Shown piece after piece: positions 10,511-23,473 of a DNA stretch of 64,000 nucleotides. The notes beneath the pieces are model-generated. The model worked only from the letters and a program-made list of their open reading frames with translations, searched no databases and was not told the DNA's origin. Origin of the DNA: Puffinus mauretanicus (taxonomy: Eukaryota; Chordata; Aves; Procellariiformes; Procellariidae); contig JAJKFH010003680.1 in the NCBI GenBank assembly GCA_023333565.1, positions 2,666,001-2,730,000 of the forward strand. Reading direction: 5' to 3'. A program made the position numbers and the translations under genes. Position 1 is the stretch's first letter; the number at the start of each line of letters is the position of its first letter.

Positions 10511-11524
10511 AGGGGTAAATATGATCACTGTGCCCACAAAGTGCGTGCTTCCCATTTAATCACCTAGCAGACATGCCATGGGGATGCCTTTGGAGATGCC
10601 TCTGAAAGCTTCTGCTGACCATGTCCCACCCAGTGTGCAGCACGTGGTTATGTAACTTATTTGCCTCTCTTATTTAAGAGGCCCTGAAGGCACAAGTGCT
10701 AATGGAAAAAGAGAACAAGCAGGAGGGCAGGGATGGGACAGATGGTCATCTTTCTAGCAGTGAGGCTTTTATTTGCTACTATGAGATCATTCTAGGAAAA
10801 ATAATATCAACAAAACAGGGAACAACCTCAAGTTTCTTCAATGCTAGTGAGCTTGTTTTCAGTGGCCTACTCTCCTTTTTTTTTTTTCCTTTTCCTTCTG
10901 TGAAGCTATTTCTTTCCATTACTATACACACTCTGCTCTACAAATTCACTTGATCTTCAGGTCTTTGGAGTGTCTTTCATATAGGACCATTCCTCTGTGC
11001 TGTAATTCTGCTGCTCATGGGGCCCCTGAGCTCTGGTAGGGATTGTGTCTGCCAAGGGTGCAGTGTGGCCAGGGATTTCATTCTCGTGCCAAGGTACTCA
11101 CACATAATCATAGGCAAGTTTTTGTAAGATTATGCTGAATCAGTTGCCCAACAATGCTGGAGGGATCCCAAGGCTATTAAGATCTTGTGTCATGGATCTT
11201 TGAAACTGCAACCAACATCAGTTGTTTCAAATCAACACTGCTGGGGTAGATTTTCAAAAGACTTTTCGAAGATTTATTTTCTAAGTAACTATGAGGCACT
11301 TTCCAGTGACATCTTCCATGTGAGGAGGTTCAGCTGCCAGCAAACCCCAGATCTTGGTCTTTTTAAGATGTTGATTGGTGTGGCTGGTGACGCATTAGAG
11401 CAGATGACTGTGCAGTTCAAATTTCCAGTGGCTGAAAGCTAAAAATCAAAGCTAGGAAACACTGGAAATGAGTGAACAGTAAGATTGATCAACCATTGTC
11501 AGAAATCCCTAACTTTTACACAAA
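10511..11524. other. Anonymous non-coding DNA with poly-T tract
   Basis: A 12-base T run lies within a pyrimidine tract at 10869-10896. Two frames of 85 codons (10696-10953 and 11185-11442, +) show no family features. Confidence 0.55.
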
Positions 11525-11660
11525 AATACAAAGGACCACAGGCTGTCACAGGTGATCCCATTTCTTCTGGCTGAGTGAGACTATTTTGTAGAAACACCTC
11601 CTAATCTTGGTTTGAAGTTAAGTAATAGGTTCCCAACATGTTACCCACAAGATCCTCTGC
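11525..11660 (-). mobile_element. Possible old CR1 fragment
   Basis: The run acacctcctaatcttggttt followed by gaagttaagtaataggttcc resembles the reverse strand of old CR1 subfamilies ('...catctaatcttgatttaaagacttcaagtgatggag'). The flanking ccacaggctgtcacagg fits the neighbouring 'cacaggccatagaattt' segment. The match is weak and made by eye. Confidence 0.4.
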
Positions 11661-12369
11661 TGTTACTCATAACCACAGGATTATGAACACACCAAATTTG
11701 CCACCACTTAAAACCCAGATTGGCAGCAAAAGCCAAATACAGCCAGGCCCACAGCATGTTACTTGCCCAGTACTTTTGCCTATGGGCCAGAGAAGGCTAA
11801 GACTCTTGCGTTAAATGATGGAAGCTGGCCACACCTCTGGCTGAGGCACCTCACTAGTTAATCATTATAGCCATAACCACAGAAGCAATGGTGGCAGTAT
11901 GGCAGTACCATACAGCTTATGAGTACGGTGCAGTGTCTCTTCAGTACATGACGAAAGGACAGCTTGGAGCTTTAAGCCATTGATGAGCCACCCTTGCCCG
12001 TTATTGAATGGACTATGAAACCCTTTTTGTTTTCAATGTGGTTGCTAAAGAAGAGAGCCAGTACTATGTCTGAAGTTAAAGTTAACATCATTGCTGAGCT
12101 CAGATGTTTTCTCAAAGCTATTGATCTCTTGTAGCTGTGCTTCCTCTTGGTATCTGAGCTTCAGTTCACATTTCTCTCAAGTAATACTCCGCCAGAGATC
12201 TGGGCTCCAGAGGCAGTGACTTGCTGTCTCTTACTCCGTTCAGATCTGTTTCATTTGCAGTCATGACTCACTCCTCACGGCTGTGTTAATTTCTCATAAA
12301 GCTGGGTGACTTAATCATACCTTCTCACTGAACTAATGCTACTGCGCCTTACCTCCTGGCTACACCAGC
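11661..12369. other. Anonymous non-coding DNA
   Basis: I see no gene, repeat or regulatory signature that I can name in this interval. Confidence 0.6.
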
Positions 12370-12850
12370 CAGAATACCTGGGTAATAATGCCGCTTCCAG
12401 CAACCTTCTGACTCGTGGGCACAATTATCCGACTGCAGCAAGATGCTGAGCTGGGCCGCTTGGTGCTACTGTAGTAACACGTGTACCCGGAGCTCCGCAT
12501 GCCTCTGCTCCCGGGAGGTGCCTCTGCTTGCTCTCTGGAGGAGTTGTCCCTATCTAACAGATGGGCAGCAGGCCTGGCGATCCCAAAGGAGTTATTCTTG
12601 CAGACTAGGCTCCTTCCTGGACTCAGATCCCTACATCTCACCAAGATTTTACTTGGCAGCTCAGCAAAAGGTGCCTCAAGAAGTCGGCTCCAGTCTGGCG
12701 GCAGTCCAGCCTGCCGCAGGCAGCAGCCCCCAGGTGCCTCTTCACCTGGTAGGAAGTGCCAGGGTTCACCCTGCTCCAGCCTCTCCTTCCCAGCTCTTCC
12801 ACCCTCCACGGTTGCGGCAGGGGGGGAGGCTTGGACCGGGCTCTGCCAGC
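12370..12850. promoter_or_regulatory. CpG-enriched, GC-rich patch
   Basis: About 15 CpG dinucleotides occur in 480 bp, well above the surrounding density. Six overlapping frames of 76-155 codons on both strands arise from the GC richness and none has domain features, so I do not call any of them a gene. The patch could be a promoter, an enhancer or a first exon of a non-coding transcript. No TATA box or clear exon boundary decides between these. Confidence 0.35.
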
Positions 12851-13912
12851 TCTGTGCTTGCTCAGAAGAGAAGAGGAATTCTCCAGCATGGGAGTGTGGT
12901 CTCCAAATAGGATCAGGAAAGTTGGGCTAGAAGGGCTGGAGCTTTTAATAACTGAAAAAACCCTAATCTCAGGAAAATGGGAATGACAACAATATCTTGT
13001 TCACCAAGTGTGACAGCCTCCTTTGAATGTGCTGGGATGCTTTAGAGGGGAGGTCGTTAGTGGATATGAGGCACTGCCATGCTTGCCTCCACAGACTCTA
13101 CCAGCTTCAAACCCATTCGTCATCAGTCACTGCTGCGCTCATACATATCTCCTTTTATCCCACAGTCTATTTATATTTTTGATGTACATAATGTTACAAC
13201 AAAAACCACAGAGCAAACATACACATTCTTAAGCTATAAATATTGCTGGAAAATAATGACATCGTGCAGACAAAAGGAATTGTGCTGATAATAAATTATT
13301 GTCTTTCCCTTATTATGCACTGAAAATCTGTGGTGACTCACTGACAAGTGCATTGTTTGCCTAGAGAGCAATTACTGGACTAGGGGAGGTTTTTGCTTAA
13401 GTTCCCCTCCAACTCTCCTACTGAACTACTGGGCAATCGAGAATGTGAGAGACAGGGAGTTAGAAAGCCACTAACAGGCACCTTGTCAGAGCAGGACCAC
13501 AGGGTCTGAGGAGGAGTATGTCCTGCTCCGCAGCTTCTCCCTGATGTTTTATTGGATAGTGGAGAGACTAGAGATAAAATGAAACAGCTGATTAAAAATG
13601 TTCCCATGGCTCAGCTAGAGACATATATAGCTGGTGTTTCCAAAAGTCCAGAGTTAGGTGCCTGCTTCTGACAGTGCCAGCCTTAAAAATAGAGTAATTC
13701 TGACTTTTTTTTCAGATTGGTGCAGAGTGACAATGTAAGCATGAACACTATGCAAGAGGTCTAAATGCCACCTCTCTTACAAGATTTCCCTATAAATACT
13801 CCCATAATGCCAGAGAGAAACACTATTCTGTATTGAAAAGAAATCTGTTTATTTCCCCACCCACCTCCCCAAATTGGACACTTTTAAGATTGACAACTCT
13901 TCTTCCCTACTT

Positions 13913-13951
13913 CACTCACACACAAGCACTCACACCCACACCCACATCCAT
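13913..13951. repeat. CA-rich imperfect microsatellite
   Basis: Interrupted CA and CCCACA motifs extend for about 39 bp. The opposite strand explains a cysteine- and glycine-alternating stretch in an antisense frame at 13884-14165, which is therefore not a gene. Confidence 0.75.
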
Positions 13952-16900
13952 GCCTCTTAGTACTCAGCTCTCCAAGACAAAAGTATTTAAACACAACAGT
14001 AATTAGATAAAGAGTATAACCTCCCCTAACTTGGCAGTGAAGTTTGTTGATAAATGGGAAATGAAATGGGATGCAATTAGAGGAGCCTAAATGAAACAAA
14101 ACTGATTCAGACCTACATGATATACCTTTCCCTGCCCTGCCCAGTGAAGGAGGAAGGTCACTCACCTCCCTGTACCTTCAGTTTTTGATGATGCTGTGCA
14201 TGATCATACGACGTGCAAAACGTTGTGATGTGTCTCCAAGAATGAGTCTGCCCAGTTGCCCTAAAGAATTTACTTTTCTCAATCCTCTCTGCCCCTCACC
14301 CCACACACATTCTTTTCTCTTTGGGTGGTGTGCCTTCATAACTGTATTACATTTATTTGCACTTACTGTGTCTTTATATTGCCTTTACTGGAATTGCCTT
14401 CTACTGGAATCATCTAAACCGCATGTGCACAACAATTAATTAAAATTTCTGTCTCCTCCTCATTGAATTTCTCTTATTTCAACTTTCAGACATGATTCCT
14501 TTCTTGAAAAGTGGTTTTCCCACAGTCCTTCTTGCTAGTGAGGGTATCCATCCTTTGTGATCAAATCAATCTTAATTTACGAGAAGCTAAATAAGTGAGC
14601 TTTCTCAAGGCTCTCCTAGAACGAATGCATTTACTCTGACGCTAAAGTCTTCTTTTCTAGCTCTCATCTGTGTGCAGTTCATTTTCCAGCATCCTTTGGA
14701 GCCATGGACACCGGTACTAGAGGCAGTATGGCAGCAGTAGTGGCAGCATCTCTCTTAAATTCCCATCCACCAAGGTGTCTCTGTAGGCACTGGGGGTCTT
14801 TGCTCCCAGTCCACAGTTTGCTCATCCCCCATACCCCCCTGAATTATTCAGGCTGTGTGGCCCAGGGAGCAACTCACTTGGAGAATGTAAGAATCTGCTT
14901 CAGAAAGGGATGAGTTAACCTCAGGACTCCGCCAACAGTGTTGACCAGATCTCCGTTGACTCTAAGGGGAGCTTAGCACACAGAGACACCTACTCTGCAG
15001 ACACCTCTCATAACGGAAGGTGTCTTTTTTCCATACTGGTCCCAGCTGTGCTGCGGATGGAGTTAAAATCTCCCCACTACACTTTTCTGGCCCATCACTG
15101 CAGGAACAACTTATTACCTGTGTTGTCTCAACCATAGATAGCAGTTCCTTTCTCCTGGAGCACATTTGACTGCATTAAAAATGAGTTGAATGTATTCTTA
15201 TTATGCAGCAGGAGGAAATTAAGAACGTTAGCATTTTTTTCACAAAACACAAAAGGACGGCCTAATGACCAAGTGGGTCAGGAATTCCTTAACTTTTTCT
15301 GGGACTTTCTCTTGGTCTTATGTGTCCTAGGTAAATATCTCTCCTGGGGCATCTCTTGGGTTATTAGCTTAAAAATTGCACCTGAAAACTTTGATGTATT
15401 TTCTGGAGAAAAGAAAAAAAATTGTAATTTCAATTGATTTGCTCCCTAAAAATTGTTTTAATGATGTAATGCCTTTTCAATTCTTTGATTCTGAAGATGC
15501 TTTGAAAACCTGGACATATTTCTGTCTTCTGTCCCAAGCACTGCTTCTTCTCCCACTATCTGTAGCTTCCTTGGGCATTTTTTTTTAATAAGTAGATCAT
15601 GCAACGGATGTTCATCACTATTTCTCCTTTATTCATAAGTAATGTAGTACTTTATCTCTAGTTGCAGGCTTCTCCAAGTCAGTGAGAAAAGGAGTGTTTC
15701 TGTAAAAAGTGGTCTTATTCTTCATTGAGAATTTGTGGCTTTTAGGGGTTTTAATGAACTCTTACAAAACTTCCTAATTTCATTCTCACCTTTCTGTATC
15801 TATTTATACTTTCCAATCAATTGCCCCTACTTTGGGAGGAGCCTTTTCTAGGGCACTGACTTGTTCTTTAGGGTACCCCAAGCCTCTATAAAGGGCCAGT
15901 CCATATTGTAGCATGCAGCATTCAAAAAGGACAAAAAAATGCCAGTGCCTTCGCTGTGAGTTTATAGACTGTTACTGGACCCTAGTCAACTGACAACTGG
16001 TGATTAATCATTCTTTATCCACCTGATGGCCATCCAGGGCTGTGTTACATATTCTTGACAACAATCTCTTTTGTATTAGTACATTATCATATATTATTTT
16101 AAAAACTAATGATATTTTGCAACAAGTTACATGAGACCTCCAGCATAAGTCATTGCTTTGGAGTCTAATCTGCTCTGTATAGCAAGTGCCTGTAGCATAC
16201 TACATTCGTGCAGAAAAGCATGTCTCATTCAAAAAGATTGCTAGTACTAATGCTTAAAAATATTCATGCCTATATTGAATCCTTTGATACTGCTGAGAGT
16301 TGCCATCAGGGCTGATGTGCTGAATATAAGTGTTTAACTCTGGTATGGGGAAAAGCCATATCTATAATGTGAGATGCAATGTGATGCATTACCCATAATT
16401 CTTCAATATTAATCATGAAATCATCAGGACTTGGGTTAATGGCTTTATCTTTCAAGTGCAGATTGCAAAATACTCACAAATATGACAGCAAAGAGGCCTG
16501 AGCCTTTAGTTCAGGGAATAACATATAAAGATCAGCTTGGTTGTTAAAAATAGAATGAGGACAGATAATGCCTGAAGCTAAGGTTACATTATATAATACA
16601 TCAATAAATTGAATACTAGTGTATCTGAAGGACAATAAATGGAGAAGAGAATAAATTATGCATATAAAAACAGCTCTTCCTCCCATTTGTATGACCATGA
16701 GTGAGGAACACCACTGTGAACGGAGCCAAAGCTTGTTTTGCACACAGAGACCTGGCCCAGTCATTTTGGAGAAAATGCAATTTTAAGCATTGCATGGATC
16801 TGACGAAAACAGCCTTGAGTGTGCATGAGTGAACATGTCTGTGCACCCCTGAGGTTGCCAGGACTCCATGCTGGTGCACAGAGCTGGGTGTTCATTCGCA

Positions 16901-18377
16901 AGCAAGCTCAAGCTTCAAGGTGTGCAGGAGCAGCAGGAAGGCTGTACCTCAGGAAATGTGCACGAACGCTGTAGGAGGTTTGGCCCTAGGTATTTTACAG
17001 TGTTTCCTTTTCATGCATGTGGAACAGACTAAAGCTGCAGATGAGCTGAAATTGGAACTCTCCCTCCTTCCCCACGCAGGGGAAGCTTTCTCTGTTTTAA
17101 CAAACAGGCTCTGCCCTGATTCATGCATACTCTGGTCCTCACTGCATTTCTGGTTGCTGTGATATTTCCAGGCATGATGGGAAACAGAAGCAACAGTAAT
17201 CACATTAAAAAGCTAGTCTGCATAATTTCAGTGACATGAAAAAGATCAGGTAATTCAAATCATCTCTGAAGTGTGTTTACATGTGCCGCTGGCTCTGTTG
17301 GGCTAGCACGGTGCTCTACCCTGGATAGGTAGCCTAGTGAAAAAAGGACTAACCAGGCTACAGTGCTGTGCCAACGCAGTCACATTGTGTAGGAAGCTCA
17401 TGCCCTGCAGGATTGCGCTGCGCTATGTAGGTACGCCGCCAAGGGACTGGGGAAGGCAGGACGTGCTTTAGCCCGATTCAAGGGAATCCCAGTGTTCCTT
17501 TCTGACATGTTTTTCTCTAATGGATCAGGGTTAGTAAGTTATTCCTTCAGCAGATCACCTCTGCTCCCAGGCTTTGGCCCCAGGAGTTACTGGACTTTCT
17601 TCATTGTTAACCTCTTGAATAGGCTGACCACTACACTGATCTCAATGATCAGTGCCCTGACCCTCAGGCATATGATCCAGAACTAAAACTTCCTGATGTT
17701 CAAGGGTGTTTGGACATTTGGGACAGCCCACTTCCTTCATCTGCAGCATGCAAGCCAAGATGTAGAGAGCATATAGAGACTGTCAACCCCCTGGGGGGAA
17801 TATGATGGGTGACAAATCCCATGTAGTGCTCAGGGGGATAGTGAGGTCCTTATTCATGCTCTGGGCCAACACCTGGTGTTTGACATGGTCTTTGTTTGAA
17901 CAGATCACCATTTCTCACAGCCCTGAAAAGGCAAGATCACACGTCATTCTCATCTGCAGTCCCATTGTATCAAACATCTTATCTGAAGATATAGAGCAGT
18001 GGTATTTAAAACCAGCAGTCCTATTTTCTCTTAAACCTATTTGATGGGAACAAGAACTAAGGATTGAAAGCTACTTCCTTCTAGTAAATTTTATCAAGCA
18101 AATGGCCAACCTCTGAGGATTCACGAAGGAAATTCTCTATTTTGGATCCACCATGTGCATGTTGGCAGGCACTATTCACAGAATATAGTTACAAGTGCCT
18201 CTTGATGAAAAACACAAAAGTCCCACACTGAATAAAGTAATTCAGGCCATTTCCTTTTAGCACAGATACCTTTCCTGACAGAAAAATAAAAAAAGATCCT
18301 GACTTACAAGCTTCTAAGTATAAAGATAAAATGAAATTCCTCAACAGAGAGGAGAAAATCACTCTCAAAACTGAACC

Positions 18378-18400
18378 TTTTTTTTTCTTCTTTTTTTCTC
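18378..18400. repeat. T-rich low-complexity tract
   Basis: Two T runs are separated by CTTC. No other function is visible. Confidence 0.7.
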
Positions 18401-19088
18401 CACACTTATTACTCAATGCCAAAAGGCTCTCTTTGAATTGTCCAATGTGTTTGGAGGAGTTCTTCTTGTTCCCATCTGGGCAAATGACTTATTCATCATG
18501 TTGGGCCTCAGAATAAATTGGATTCTTCCTTCCAGTTAACTGACTAGATTGACACAATGTGCAGAGCTATTCCAGCCTTGTGAGTATTTTCAGCAGCAGT
18601 GCCTCAGCCTCTTATTTCCCCAATTTCTAATCTGTCAGTTTATTAACATCAGTTGAGTGATTCCTTTTACAGTCCCAGAGAATGTTGTTCTCACTAAAGA
18701 AACTTCACTATGAGTGAATACCAAGTATGTCTGCTGCACTGTATTTCTCAGTAGTTAAAGGACGTGTGGGGATTTATATTCTGTACAAGGCTGGAAGAGG
18801 TTTTGCATTGGAAGTACATTGTCTCAAAGGAATTTGCACAAAACTTCCTCTATGATGTGAGCCGAGCTATTTTGTAGACCCTGCATGTGCACTGCCCCAT
18901 CAGCTGATAGCATCTTGGAAAATGATGGGTAACAGCACCCAGGGTTTAGCTAAGATTTACATGCATGACTAAAAGGTCCATTTTTGGTTGCCTAACCTGA
19001 GATTTTTCAGAGAAAACAAGTTTCCCATAGGCAGATGAACTGCACTTCCCGGGTATAAGGCATCTCAAACCCCTCATGTCTGAAAAAC

Positions 19089-19274
19089 TTGGCTGTAAAT
19101 GTGGGTGGCTGGAGCAGAGCATTTTCGCAGGGGCAGCAGCTGTGGAATTCACTTCCTCCATCAGACGGTGGAGCAGACGTGAAATTCAGACAGGAATGTG
19201 CTGGCTTTAAGGACACATTACAAGCCTATCTGTTCACTCAGGTTTTTGGTCGAGGTGTGGTTTGGGCGCAGTGA
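19089..19274 (+). pseudogene. Possible LINE ORF2 C-terminal remnant
   Basis: This 61-codon open frame contains LWNSLP at residues 19-24 followed by FK...L..YLF about 22 residues later. That pairing (LWNsLP, then FKxxLKxxLF) is characteristic of the C-terminal end of the ORF2 proteins of L2/CR1-type non-LTR retrotransposons, just past the reverse transcriptase. Upstream reverse transcriptase is not visible in the window, so this would be a small truncated relic. The reading frame is intact over this stretch, which is unusual for an old relic but within chance for 60 codons. The alternative is a coincidental match. Confidence 0.35.
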
Positions 19275-20485
19275 CTGAGTTAATGACGCATCGTTGTTCA
19301 GTGGGCATGAGAACTCCTATTTAAAGATTTCAGGAGACTGATGGTGAAACTCCTGAACTCTTTATAAAGATCGGCAGTGCTATCCCAGAGACATCCCAAT
19401 TTTAGATGGTTGGATCTATCCCTTCTGGCCAGTGAGACTGGTTCAAAGGGGGAAACCACCTCAGTGATGAACAGCAGAAAATTGTCAGCAAATAAGTGAC
19501 CCCTGAAAAAAGAAGATGGATGCAAAAAGTAGAGACACAGACAGCTATTGCTGGCTTCCCTCAGTAGTCTCAGGTGGTCCAACTTGTCCTGGAAATTTGC
19601 AGACCTGGGGCTATTTACCCAACTGAGGGTTCGGTCACCATAGCTGGTGTCCTGCCACCACGACCAGAGCTCTGCCTGGGCCATGTTGTAGTTCGTTGGC
19701 TGCAGTCACCCAGCTCTCATGTTGGATACTTGATATTAGACAGGCAATGGTGGACTTGCCAAAGACCTTTGTTTTGGCACTGCTCACCTACAGACAACTG
19801 TCTGCACAGAGGCCACAGTTCTTGTTAAGTGAAGGGCAGTATCAATATCACAGCTACCCAAGCGTCCGAGAAGCAAGATGTAGCCAGTATGGTTAATGAA
19901 TGGGTGAATCCATTGGGATTCATGGTGTGTAGACTGGGCAAAAAATGGAGTATAATTACGATACAAAATGCTATCACAGATGGGAAAGCATGGCAAGGGC
20001 AGGGGGACCAGAAAACCTCTTGAATATTCTCCTCCAGATGAGTCACATTTTGCACGTGAAACTGGGAATTTGCTCCATAAAGAACTGAATATCAGCATCA
20101 ATGCCACTTTCCAGGAATAGCAACTTATTGCCAGTTCAGCTCCTGCACTCTTTCACCGTCAGAAGAATTGGATAGGTCTTTGGTACTTAAGCCAGAAAGC
20201 ATCCAGGCCAGCCTTGTAACTGGAGAGAGCACCTCATCTGGCCTGCACATCACATACCTATTTTATCTCTGGCACTGGGACATTGCTCAGCTGAAGGGTC
20301 ACCATTGTGCCTGGAGCTGTATGTACATAAACAAAGAAGCATTCATACAAGACAGGGACAGAAAGCAAGAGTTTTATTTAGGGAAAAGTTTCAGCACTGA
20401 AACAATTGAGAGTTGGTTTTTAATGTCTATTTAGTATAACTGAGATCTCTGGAAATGTTTTCTGGACGAACACAAGTCCTTTCCA
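19275..20485. other. Anonymous non-coding DNA
   Basis: A minus-strand frame of 128 codons (19298-19684) and one of 107 codons (19784-20107) overlap plus-strand frames. None shows domain features or splice context. Confidence 0.55.
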
Positions 20486-20600
20486 GAATAGCCCTGTGGT
20501 TAGGATGTTCATCAGGCATGTGGGAGATCAAATTCCAGTTCCTGCTTTAAATGAAGCTCAGCTGTGACTTGAAATTGATGTGCCTCAGCCTTTGCAAATG
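20486..20600 (+). mobile_element. Ancient tRNA-derived SINE, + copy of an inverted pair
   Basis: It starts with a tRNA-like head, gccctgtggttaggatgttc, comparable to a tRNA box A region ('agcccagtggttagagcactc'). A box B-like gatcaaattcc follows at 20526-20536. The body ends with tgatgtgcctcagcctttgc, which fits the 'gtgcctcagtttcccc' segment of MIR-like SINEs. It is strongly diverged. Confidence 0.5.
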
Positions 20601-20769
20601 CCCTAACTTCTGGCTTATTTTGGGGTGACTAATCCCCTCCACACCCTACCAGAGACACCCTCCTGGATCTAAGAAACCTTTTCTAACCACCAAACACTTT
20701 TCAACAGCAACAGTTTCTCCTCTGAAGAATCCCAGTTGCTTCTCGTCCACACCCAAACGACTAGACAGA

Positions 20770-20875
20770 CAAAGGAAATGCCATCTCATTTGACAGAGGA
20801 CAAATAGATGTGGACAGAGCGGAGGTGGGAGTCCTGGGCTCCAGATGCTTGACCAGTTGCTCAACCACAGGGCAA
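20770..20875 (-). mobile_element. Ancient tRNA-derived SINE, - copy of an inverted pair
   Basis: Read on the minus strand it begins gccctgtggttgagcaactg, identical to the + copy for its first 11 bases. It continues with cccaggactcccacc and then tttgtcctctgtcaaatgag, the counterpart of 'tttccccatctgtaaaatggg'. The two heads face outward, and about 170 bp of unrelated sequence separate the bodies. Confidence 0.5.
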
Positions 20876-23432
20876 CCATTCATGCAGAATACGGGTAGGC
20901 TTTAAAGAGCAATCGCTGACGCTGAGCATTCATGAGATGCTTAAACGCCCTCCTTTCTAATCATATGCAATGAGTACTCAGGCTTTGGGAGAATCCTTGT
21001 ATTTTTCTGCCTTTGTTGACTCCATAACTCACAGAACACCTTTGCCTGTAACCCAGCCAGTCTACCATGGCTGCAGGCTGCTGGGTATAGTTATCTGTGA
21101 ACCCCAGGGCTGATAAGATAACCGTAATAAAAAGATGCAGGTCTGAAACATGCACTGCTCTGGCCTGCCCCTTTCTTGCTCCCAAGGTGCTTTTCTTGCA
21201 GTGCTTCTGTGCAGGGAGGTGAGGTGGAGAGGATAGCATGTTTTCCTACCTTGGAAACATCCACAGGGCTGTCCCTGCTGCCAGGTGGCAAGAAGGAGGA
21301 AAGGCTCAGTTATGTGGGATCCGAATACAGTGGTCCTCGGCACAGTCTTGGCCTTGCATCGATGTGTGTCCTCTTTTCATTGTGCAGCAATTCCCCAGGG
21401 CTTTCTCTGCCCTCGTCAGGCCGTCAGACACTGCCAGAAAGAACCATCCCCATGGCTGCCGACCAATTCTTCCAGACGCTTATCTGATACTGAGAGACGG
21501 ATAATGAATGCATTTGGCATGAACAAATTACCCAAACAGTGTCCTCTTTGTCTGAAGTCCCACTGATCCTGGCAGGGTGCACGGAGGTGACTCCTCTAAG
21601 GCAGCTGCTGAGTGACTCTGATTAATTCTTTTGGGCAGGTGCCACAGGCAAGTGAGAGCTCCAGTGCTCCTGGTCACTGTGTCACCCTCCCCAGCCAGCC
21701 TGTCTGGCAGGAGAGAGGAGCCAGGGACGTGCAGACTGGAGGAAGTGATCTCCAGCCGGCGATCAGCTGCTCGCTGCCTTCTGCCACTGGCACTCCTGTG
21801 CTGCTAGCTCATGGGATGCTACTGCAAGAAGTTCACACTTGGTTGAAGTTGCTGCAGGGGGAAAAACCTCTGTCATTTCAACTCTGCATGCCTGGAGGCA
21901 GATTGGTTTAAAACAAAGGTGAAAAGATCACAGAGGTGGAAAGCGTAGATCAAGAGGCTGGGCCACCACAGAGACTGCAGACAACTTCAAGGCTGTGCCA
22001 TGGGCCCGTTTGGCTCCAGCAGCCCCAGGGACAGAAGAAGAGGAATAAAGTCACCTTTGCTTCCTATTTTCACTCTGCTGAGGGCAACTAGATATCACAG
22101 CATGGTCACTTGGTCACTCACTGAGCAGCTCCTAGCACACCCCAAGCTGGTGTCTGGGACAGGCTCTCAAACAGCCTGAGAAAAGATGGAAAAAGTGTAG
22201 AGCAGGCAATGTAAGTTCTTTCCTGTTATAAAGCAATTGCTTCTTCATTCATTAAAGCAACAAATCCCAAACTGCAGCCTCCACACTCTACTTCACTGCG
22301 GGAGCTGATTGTTCACCTCATCTCCAGACCTTACCCTGGCAATGGCTTGTGCTTGTGAGCTGGAATTGAATAGAGTGCTTTATTTTATCCCAGTCAAGAG
22401 CTTGACCCAGATTTGCTTTTCACCCCTGAGGAGTTCAGGTCTCACCTTTATCACAGGAGCAGCAGTAAAGGGCCAAATCCTGCAATGGTGTGAGTAGCAC
22501 CATGAGCCGTGGGAATGCACACTGGTGCTAGTGAGAACTGTTTTTCTTGTACCTGCATCTGTCTACCCAGGAATGCTCCATGGCATGGTAGAGCACTCTG
22601 TACATGGAAAGAAAAGGTGCTTGAGCAACCAGCTGTCCTTGCAGCTGAAGATTTGTGTTTCCATATAATACGGTCTTTCACACAGGTGGACTACGGCTGT
22701 CGAGGTAATGCAGGGAACTGGACCAAATGACATGAATATGGCAAATCCTGTTTTCTCCCTTATGGTTAAAACTCAGAGAATTCATGCCCAGAAGTTTCAT
22801 TATTGGCAAAGTGAGATTTGCAGATGAGGAAGTAAAGCCCAGCCTCACCACAGGAATGACTTCGTGCAACAAACTCAAATCAGTCTGGACAACCTCTATT
22901 CCAGATTATTACAAGAACTAACAAACTAAAAGAACTAAGGAACAAACTTTGCAAACATCTGCTAATCACTTCCAGGTAGTTATGGAGAATTAGATGGGTG
23001 CCCAACATTGTCAGCGGTTGCATCAACTTCAGCAGGGCTCCGGTACACCAGAGAACCAGGTTAGGTCACTGTGGAGTACCATGTCTACAGCCTTCAAAAA
23101 GAGGAAATAAAATATGCCATTAAAAATGAGGAGACGATGGAATCCCAAGGGGTGTGTGGCAGAAGACAAGGAACAAACAGCACATCAACACCAGTTTGAG
23201 ATCCATCCTGTTGAAATAAATGAGTCAAGCGGTGTTACAGATGCAGTCAAGGAGTCCCCAAGCCTCAAGAGAGTGGCTGTTACCCTACCACCACAAGAAG
23301 ACCATGAGCTCACTTCAATTTTTCCTTCAAAACACAGTTTAAATGAAAAATCTTCCACTTAGAGAAAAATATTTATTGTAAAATGCCAGGTTTGACTCTA
23401 TTACCTCAACATGGAAAGTTTAATAAAGTGGG

Positions 23433-23473
23433 TTTTTTTTTTCCCCAAAATGTGTATTTTTACAAAAAAAAAA
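23433..23473. repeat. Facing homopolymers T10 and A10
   Basis: A T run at 23433-23442 and an A run at 23464-23473 could pair as a stem with a 21-nt loop. They lie just after an AATAAA at 23422-23427, in AT-rich surroundings. Confidence 0.6.

Larger units (their letters stand above)
12851..19088. other. Long anonymous non-coding stretch
   Basis: No gene is recognised. Contents noted are a CA-rich tract at 13913-13951, a possible palindromic-repeat fragment at 14945-14985 (ctccgttgactctaagggga), a small CpG-enriched patch at 17285-17475 (about 9 CpG) and a T-rich tract at 18378-18400. The segment 15600-16700 is AT-rich. All frames are short. Confidence 0.55.

Noticed and set aside
12360..12930. 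Three frames of about 150 codons on both strands
   Set aside because: They overlap in several frames, are explained by GC richness (fewer stops), and contain no domain, signal or splice context.
13884..14165. Antisense frame with a cysteine-glycine alternating stretch, metallothionein-like at first glance
   Set aside because: The pattern is the translation of the CA-rich microsatellite at 13913-13951.
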